A program made the position numbers and the translations under genes. DNA of 64,000 nucleotides from the NCBI GenBank assembly GCA_024449915.1, contig JAMZAV010000319.1, positions 349,008 through 413,007 of the forward strand. The letters are read 5' to 3'. The stretch is from Sweltsa coloradensis. Its lineage: Eukaryota > Arthropoda > Insecta > Plecoptera > Chloroperlidae. The notes below the pieces were generated by a model that made no database searches, had not been told where the DNA came from, and saw nothing but the letters and a program-made list of their open reading frames with translations. Positions within the stretch are counted from its first letter, which is position 1. Each line of letters begins with the position of its first letter. Below are positions 57,641 to 64,000 of the stretch, one piece after another.

Positions 57641-58164
57641 TATTATTTATTATTTTATTTTAGAAATTGTACAGATAATCGAATATTAAGATGTACAACC
57701 TCATAGAAAGTTAGAAAAGGGCCATGAGACTCCAGTCACAAAGTGTCTCACATACTATCCTTAGTTATACGTCTTAAACCACAATATAAAATACAATAGA
57801 AATAAATTAACAAATAATACAAAATTAGATGGTAAAAGGTGAACAAATGACAGTAAACAATAGCTAGTAAAGGGTGAACAATGATGGTATGTTACAAAAT
57901 ATATAAAATGAGATAGTGAAAGGGTGAATAAATGATGGTGAACAATGACAGTCAAGGTGTACAAATATGGTAAACAATAATTTGATTACTTCCAGCATGT
58001 CATTACTTGATTGATGCGTTCTCATTAAGAAATTTTGAAATGGTTCCTAATATCAATATTGAAATGTCTGGAAGTCTTCACGTCAGCCGTAGAGTGTTCC
58101 ATAACGATGCAGAACGATAGTAGAATCCCTTTTAATAAGAAAAAAAATCTAAAAAAGAATCTAT
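57641..58164. other. Sequence between the two 3' UTR pieces of copy 2
   Basis: Contains repeats of GGTGAAC AAATGAtGGT-type (57836-57960). It is either an insertion into the 3' UTR or ordinary intron between two separate insertions. Confidence 0.4.
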
Positions 58165-58256
58165 GTAATATAGATACACATGGAAGTACTTGACGTAAGT
58201 CCGTACAACATGTTAGCTCCGGTTTTGACCGAGTTTGTATGAAATACATCCAATAA

Positions 58257-58290
<34 letters not shown>

Positions 58291-58310
58291 TAATAATAAT
58301 AATAATCAAA
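58165..58310 (+). mobile_element. 3'-terminal fragment of the same retrotransposon with (TAA)n tail
   Basis: ACACATGGAAGTACTTGACG and CCGGTTTTGACCGAGTTTGT match (inverted) 51725-51805. Both are followed at once by the TAA microsatellite, defining the 3' end. GGTTTTGACC is a small hairpin. Confidence 0.9.
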
Positions 58311-58313
58311 TAA

Positions 58314-58385
58314 TCCAATCCAGAAATGAAAAAATTCATCCAACCCCGATCGGGATGGATTTTTTTATTTCTGGATTGTATTAAA
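58314..58385. repeat. Minimal palindromic SINE-C remnant
   Basis: AATCCAGAAATGAAAAAATT against its approximate inverse around CCGATCGGG; only the SINE-C tail and T-arm end remain, in both orientations. Confidence 0.75.
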
Positions 58386-58712
58386 TATTCAGTATTATAC
58401 AATTAAAACAATACAGTAAATACAATAAAACTTCAATAACAAAAAACACGACTGAAAAACCAAGATGAATGAAAAAACTAAGGTAATAAAGTACAGAACT
58501 AGTGAAAATGTGATAAAGAGTGATTAATGAATCATATTCATAAACTGGCATACGCAGCTGCTATCAGGGAAGTTTCGTGTGGTCAATGTTAATTTCTGTA
58601 TCAATTGCTAATATTTCTTGTATGTGTCTTAAATTCATACATTTGGACATATTTTGGTTGCTATGTTACGCTGGAGTCTGAAGTGACAGTCGAAGACAAA
58701 GATTTATAGCCC

Positions 58713-58732
58713 ACCCGGCACCTCCACCAAAA
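58713..58732 (-). repeat. GGTGGAGGTGCCGGGT motif (inverted)
   Basis: Plus strand ACCCGGCACCTCCACCAAAA; the sixth occurrence in the window. Confidence 0.75.
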
Positions 58733-59087
58733 TCTATTGCCAGGACTTTGTACGTCTACTTTGTAACATCATACCATCGTATTCGTCATCATACGAGATA
58801 ATGTTCGCTGTTGGCAAGGCTAAAAGGCGTCTTGTGTTTATCTGTGAAAATATTTAGGTTAGTCGTTATTGCTGTGCGAGTGATCGAATTAAATTAAATA
58901 AGTTAAATAAACAAAAAGACAAAAACGACATTAAAACTAAATTTTACGGGTGCACAAACGTAGGAACTTGTGATTTTCATTTTATAATAAACAATAGGTA
59001 TGGTTATTTAACATATACAAGTAGTATCTAGATTTAAGACAACATACTAACAGTATGTGCGTATAGGTATGTCATGTGCTTGATCAC

Positions 59088-59510
59088 TATAGGACGGCTC
59101 CAAAAGTCACCGTTAACACATACCTAGAAATATGTAGCATTAATTTTTCAATTTTATCATTTTGTACCAGATATTTGGTCGTTTCCGCCAACACCATAAA
59201 TGTGGTGTGTTTCTTGCACTTCGAATGGCATTTGATGAATTATAGGAACATTTCAATTCATTCAATATATCCACATAAAATGTTAGAATACATTGAAAAA
59301 CTTCGCAATAGGTATGGAAAAACATTAGTTTTAGCAATTGTAGTGTTTTACAAAATATGTTCACCGATTTAGCATCAAAAACCTATAGAACAAAAAAACA
59401 AAAAAACGTATTTCTATTTTCTACACACACCCAACCCAATAATTTATACATATGATTCGAACCCGAGACCTTCTGCATTGGAAGTGTAAAGTTTTAACTA
59501 CCTGTTCAAA
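59088..59510 (-). mobile_element. SINE-A split by a hairpin-arm repeat
   Basis: The minus-strand head CAATGCAGAAGGTCTCGGGT is at 59465-59485 and the body GTGACTTTTGGAGCCGTCCT at 59093-59112. The intervening 59116-59440 contains the FB4-arm repeat, i.e. a nested insertion. Confidence 0.7.
59176..59390 (+). mobile_element. Single copy of the FB4-arm repeat
   Basis: GTGTTTCTTGCACTTCGAAT, AGGAACATTTCAATTCATTC, ACATAAAATGTTAGAATACA and TACAAAATATGTTCACCGAT follow the same order as the left arm of FB4 (46600-46800). Confidence 0.85.
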
Positions 59511-60870
59511 AAGTGTTCACATTAATTAGTATTAATTTGTTGCAACAAAAGAATCAACCCCTATCCCGACGCCTATATACGCACGATCTTCATTCACAAT
59601 TCAATTCACATGATTGTAGTATTAAATTAATTAGGGTCAGATTTTAAAAAAAAGTACCATCTGCCAGGAATTAATTATACAAAGAGTGACTTTAAAAAAA
59701 CTGTGAGTGGCAGTCTTGGTAGTTAATCCTAGAGATTAAAATCTTTTGACACTGGAATATGATAAATAGCAGAAAGAACCAGTACAGCAGATAAAGCACG
59801 AACACCATTTTAAATTATACACATCCATTTACTTGATTAATTTTAGTCCTTTTACAATACGAGCATGAAACCATTCTCTGAAAAACATTACAGATTATAC
59901 TGTTACAAAAACGGAACAGTGGCTGAATCATATAGGTTTAATTCAACACAAAGTGAAGTAAAATACAGAAATAAGTTTTATTGCAATTTAATTAAAGAAC
60001 TTGAATGAAAAAAACAAACAAGTTATTAAGAATGTATATCTCAATTTCTGAATGTATGTAATTTTTCATTTTTGACATCTCATTGCTATGAAGTAATTGT
60101 ATATTCTTTCAGATTGGCATAATTGCTATATTCTACTTTTTAAAATTAATAGTCTTGAAGTTCGTTACAAATAATAAGCAGAATATGTCGTAATTTCACA
60201 ATAATTGCAAATAAAAGTTGTAGTGCGATTTATATACAAACTTGAATTTATTGACATGTTAACAAGCTATAATTTTGAAATAAAAGTAGATATCTAAAAA
60301 AAACTAGCTCCAAACGTAAAACAATAATATGAGCACGTTTTAATCAGAGAGATTAAATAGATAAGAAATAAAATAGTATTTAGAGACTATTTTTTAATAT
60401 TCAAAATGGTTCAATTATGACTAAGTATCTACAATGGATAAAAAACAAACACCAAGTTTTTCACAATATTTATACTTTTTCAAATTACCATCAACGGTAT
60501 AGCCTACAAACAGATAATAACTTTTTGCATAACACAACATCTAAATACACTTATAGAATAGCAGGTGAATAAATTTATTTCCTATTCTCAGAAGTGAACG
60601 TCAGTAAACGTCATTGCTCTTTACATTCCAAGAAAGAAGTAGACTCGCGACGTTTCTCATCTCCCCCATGCACGACGCGTCCTCAGCAGACGTCGGGAGT
60701 TTGACGACATAAGGAAACGAACATCAGAATTCAAAACCAACACCGCGCTCCGTCATTCCCTTGGAGTTTACATGAGTATTGAATGCAGAGATAAAATAAT
60801 CATACGGCCCTAGGCAAGAGGCGGGTGGATAGACGCGGGAACACTGCGGGAGTCTATAGTCTGGGGGGAG
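59511..60870. other. AT-rich intron, nothing recognised
   Basis: No gene or repeat family supported. Confidence 0.5.
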
Positions 60871-60875
60871 TAGGT

Positions 60876-60928
60876 TCGTTCCCGGGAACGCGTTCTTTTT
60901 TAGGGAACTTTTGTAGGAACGCGTTCCT
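60876..60928. repeat. Cluster of perfect palindromes (GTTCCCGGGAAC, GGAACGCGTTCC)
   Basis: GTTCCCGGGAAC at 60878 overlaps GAACGCGTTC (60886), and GGAACGCGTTCC recurs at 60916. Similar strings occur near hAT transposon ends, but no matching far end was found. Confidence 0.5.
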
Positions 60929-61249
60929 TTTCCACTGTTACAACTTTGAAGGAACTTTTAAAATTGATTTACTTAAAATTGATTTACTTTAACTTTACTT
61001 AACTTTGTTACATTAAGAATTTAAAAATATAGTTACTTTTGAGAGTCAGCAATACGATATACCGCAATGATAATTGTTTCTGGGTATTATCAGATTGATA
61101 CCAAACTTGGCTTATTGTTATGGCTATGTATATACAGCCTTGTATAGATGCACATTTTAAAAAAAATCGATCAATCACAAAAATATGTATAATAATTCTT
61201 GTTTTAATAGAATACAAAGCTGTTTTAATACATATGTACCACCATCATG

Positions 61250-61480
61250 CTATCCATTTTCTTGTTCGTTGATCACTTTTAAAATCTTGTTGTCTTATTT
61301 GTAATCTGGGATGGGACTGACACTTTTTAAGTGTCTTAATATGTTTTTGTTATGTATTTGTCACTTTATTGTGTAATATGTTATCTTTTATATGTGTGTG
61401 CGATTCCTTGTATATAATATATTTGTATTATATCGCACTTGTGGGGCTTTGCCTTGGATACTGATAAATAAATAAATGGA
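61250..61480 (+). mobile_element. Probable 3' tail of another LINE
   Basis: AT-rich sequence ending TTGTGGGGCTTTGCCTTGGA then TACTGATAAATAAATAAAT. A GGCTTTGCCTT...ATAAATAAATAA end is typical of 3' UTRs of insect non-LTR elements. No coding part is attached. Confidence 0.45.
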
Positions 61481-61937
61481 AGATGGAAATTCAATTAATT
61501 CAATTGTCTTTTATGATTTTGAATTTTTGTAAAATCGCCAAAAGTAATAAATAACGGAATTTGGTTTTGTCTAATCCGCGATAATGTTTGAAAATCTTTG
61601 ATTAACTTATAATGACCATATTCTTGCTTGACAACCAACCAAAATTGCATGTAAATAAGATAAGACAACTAAAATGCAGGAAAAGTTCCCCAAAAAATGT
61701 CAAATACCCTACGCATAAAGTTAAAAATGGTTTAACTTCTGCTTTGTTCCTGTCAAAGGCTCCGTCCGAGGAGGGGTCCCTACGGTCCCCAAGGAACGAG
61801 AGGGTAATGGTAAGAGCGACCTGACTGACTTCGTGGCATGTTCAACGTTAATATCACTTAGGAAGGCGAGGGTCAAGGGGTGGAAACTGAGCGCCGGGGA
61901 GTAATTAGATTCAGGTCTAAGTGCAAAAAAACATACA

Positions 61938-61961
61938 GAGAGAGAGAGAGAGAGAGAGAGA
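61938..61961. repeat. (GA)n microsatellite
   Basis: About twelve GA units. Confidence 0.95.
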
Positions 61962-63110
61962 TTTGATGTGCGACAAAGTGAAGTGGTTATTATCTAAAGA
62001 GAGTAACGTGTTTATGCTCAATCACGAGTTATAAGACCGACCGATATCACAGATATAGAAACAAAAATTCTTCATTGTTTTGAGACACTTTTAAATTTTA
62101 TTCCATCTTTTCCCTTTATTAATTTCTATTTGATAATTTTTCATCGACAGCATTTCACTTTTTAATTGACTATTTGAATATGTTATTAGAAATTGTTGTT
62201 TTAATATAGATTGTTGTAATTTTATACTACTCAAAATTTACTTTACTACAGTTTATTATTTTGTATATGTAAGACCAATAAACCCTAACTTAAGTTTAGT
62301 AGAGTTTGTTGTTGTTTTTCGTTTATACATAAGTTTTTGAAACTGAATAGGTAAAACTATAAATAAATTATATTAATAAATTTAAGATCCTATCGTCTTA
62401 AACAAGTGATTTAGTGCACTGAACGTAGGAAAAGGTAACGGTACTTACTAGCAACACAAATATAAATAATCTTTCGTCAGGATTGCCTCCTCAAGCATGA
62501 AACGATGAGCTATTTATATACAGAAGACAGTTGCAAAAGGTACAGTAAGGTGGAAGCAATATGAGAAGTATCTATAATTATGTACAAATGTTTTTCCAAT
62601 CTACAATTAAAAATCTAGAACATTTCTTACAAGTTCACATTTCCTCAACAGAAAATCATAAAACAACCCCCCCGCCCCCTTTCCCTAGTTACACGTCCAC
62701 CAACCAAAACCTTTCCAAAGCTTGGTCAAAATTTAACGAATTCCTTTCTAATATGAGTGAAAACGAGCGAAACTCGGTTCCGAGTAAAACACAACGCGTA
62801 CATTTCATCACCATATGTCACAACGTACATTGATATTAATGTGATGGAATTTCCAACGTAAATTAACCGGACGTTCCCCCCTTCCACACATTCAAAACTC
62901 AACTATGCCATGGTAGCTTTATCATTTGTACGCACTTTACATACCAAACGAACCAAAATTCCGCATTATTATTTACACCATTCATACCATTTTAGAGGTA
63001 GATTTTATATGCATTGATTGAAGAGAGCAGAGATGAAATATCAGAGTATATTTGTGATCGATACGGCATTCATTGCTCTGGTATGAAAATTAAAATTAAA
63101 CACGTACCAA
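61962..63110. other. Intron, nothing recognised
   Basis: The 90-codon frame at 62561-62833 has no family resemblance and lacks supporting splice or start context. Confidence 0.45.
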
Positions 63111-63164
63111 TATTAAAACCACGCGAAATAACACTTTTTAGTCCTATTTAGAGATACGCTTTTG

Positions 63165-63395
63165 TTCAGAGTTTTAGGTTTTTGATGCTACATTGGTGAA
63201 CATTTAATTTGCAAAATGCTACAAAAGGCTATAATTTCATTAAAACTAACGTTTTTCCATACTTATTGAGAACTAGTTCAGCGTTATATTATAAAGTTGT
63301 ATGTGGCTATTTGAATTAAAATGTTACTTTAATTCATTTACAATAAGAAAGGGCAAGAAACACCTCACATTTAGGGTGATGGTGGAAATGAAAAA
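63165..63395 (-). mobile_element. Single copy of the FB4-arm repeat, inverted
   Basis: TTTTTGATGCTACATTGGTG, GGTGAACATTTAATTTGCAA, GAGAACTAGTTCAGCG and GGCAAGAAACACCTCACATT match the right arm of FB4 (47105-47300). It is inverted relative to 59176-59390, 3.8 kb away. Confidence 0.85.
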
Positions 63396-63779
63396 AATAT
63401 ATGTAACACAAAATATAAATTAATTAAATTAAATTTTTAAAAAAAATGATAAACATTCTAAATTAAAATGCTAAAGAAAAGTAACTGTAGTCATAAGTCA
63501 GGAACGCTGCAAAACACTTCACAAGTGATAACAGTCAGTATAATGTGGTTTCGTCATAGGTCTAACAGTAGCCTGCTTGAAAAACTATCAAACGTTATGA
63601 GACTTTGACGCGCCTCAAACACGATGCTGGGTCTTTCCAAGGAGAGTAGATGGTCTTTCGACAGCAGTACTTTCGTACTTTTCTGATTACTCGTAGGAAA
63701 ATAAAACATGTTTGAATCTGTTTTTTTGTCTTAGTAAAAGAAAACTACCGTTTCTCGTTCACATGGCCCATTTTCAAAG

Positions 63780-64000
63780 TCTAATCCGGTAAGTAAACGA
63801 GCCATGTGCGAGGAACATGATAACCTACCCGAGTACAATATTTTATTTTTCATCTAAGGCACCATTGTTTCTTGAGAGTTCTCAAAAGTCCTACAAAAGT
63901 CATATCCGTAACGAGTCATATTTATTCATCTAAGCACCCTTCTTGGGTTCTCAAAGCAAAATGTTCCTTCGAAAAGCATGTCGAGAACATGATAACCTCC
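63780..64000. repeat. Diverged direct repeat at the window end
   Basis: GAACATGATAACCTACC (63816) and GAACATGATAACCTCC (63985), with TTTCATCTAAGGCACC and TATTCATCTAAGCACC between, suggest a repeat of about 85-170 bp that continues past the edge. Confidence 0.4.

Overview
The window looks like AT-rich non-coding DNA from an arthropod nuclear genome, probably an insect and possibly a hemipteran (order-level placement is weak). There are no bacterial-style genes, long open frames are rare, and simple-sequence tracts, tRNA-derived SINEs, fold-back repeats and rolling-circle-like elements are dense. The one host coding segment I can name is a 95-bp exon on the minus strand at 10145-10239. It encodes the glycine-rich loop and ATP-binding lysine of Ca2+/calmodulin-dependent kinase II (CaMKII). 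Its length, splice sites and phases match the conserved exon 2 of CaMKII genes. I find neither the neighbouring upstream exon (higher coordinates) nor the downstream one (lower coordinates). The simplest reading is that nearly the whole window is two long CaMKII introns, more than 53 kb on the 5' side of the exon and more than 10 kb on the 3' side.

Layout. 0.4-5.7 kb: SINE fragments, rolling-circle-like elements (called H1, H2 and H3 here), a 28-bp minisatellite and a fold-back element. 6-10 kb: mostly plain intron, a short H2 element and a GC-rich island next to the CaMKII exon. 10.9-18 kb: a tRNA-SINE, a CRE/E-box/ATGGCGG cluster, a palindromised SINE, a 31-bp minisatellite, a fold-back and a long CACACT-type microsatellite. 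18-28 kb: sparse SINEs in AT-rich intron. 28-38 kb: short duplications, an H2 element, purine-rich minisatellites and a fold-back with a 15-bp target-site duplication. 39-42 kb: three H2 elements, one nested in a SINE. 44-47.5 kb: tandem H3 elements and a hairpin of about 1 kb. 47.8-51.2 kb: a diverged duplication, a SINE and a 5S-rRNA-headed SINE. 51.7-58.3 kb: two degenerate copies, in opposite orientation, of one non-LTR retrotransposon with a restriction-like endonuclease. 59-63.4 kb: two inverted copies of the hairpin-arm repeat and a LINE-like 3' tail.

The most notable structures are (i) the H1/H2/H3 families, whose ends (CTAG before a host T, asymmetric inverted repeats, T/T insertion sites, internal tandem repeats) resemble Helentron/HINE-type Helitrons; (ii) SINEs that share one 3' tail but carry either a tRNA-like or a 5S-like head; and (iii) repeated conversion of dispersed repeats into long palindromes. 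No intact, clearly functional protein-coding gene other than the CaMKII exon is visible. All coordinates of repeat boundaries are read by eye and may be off by several bases.
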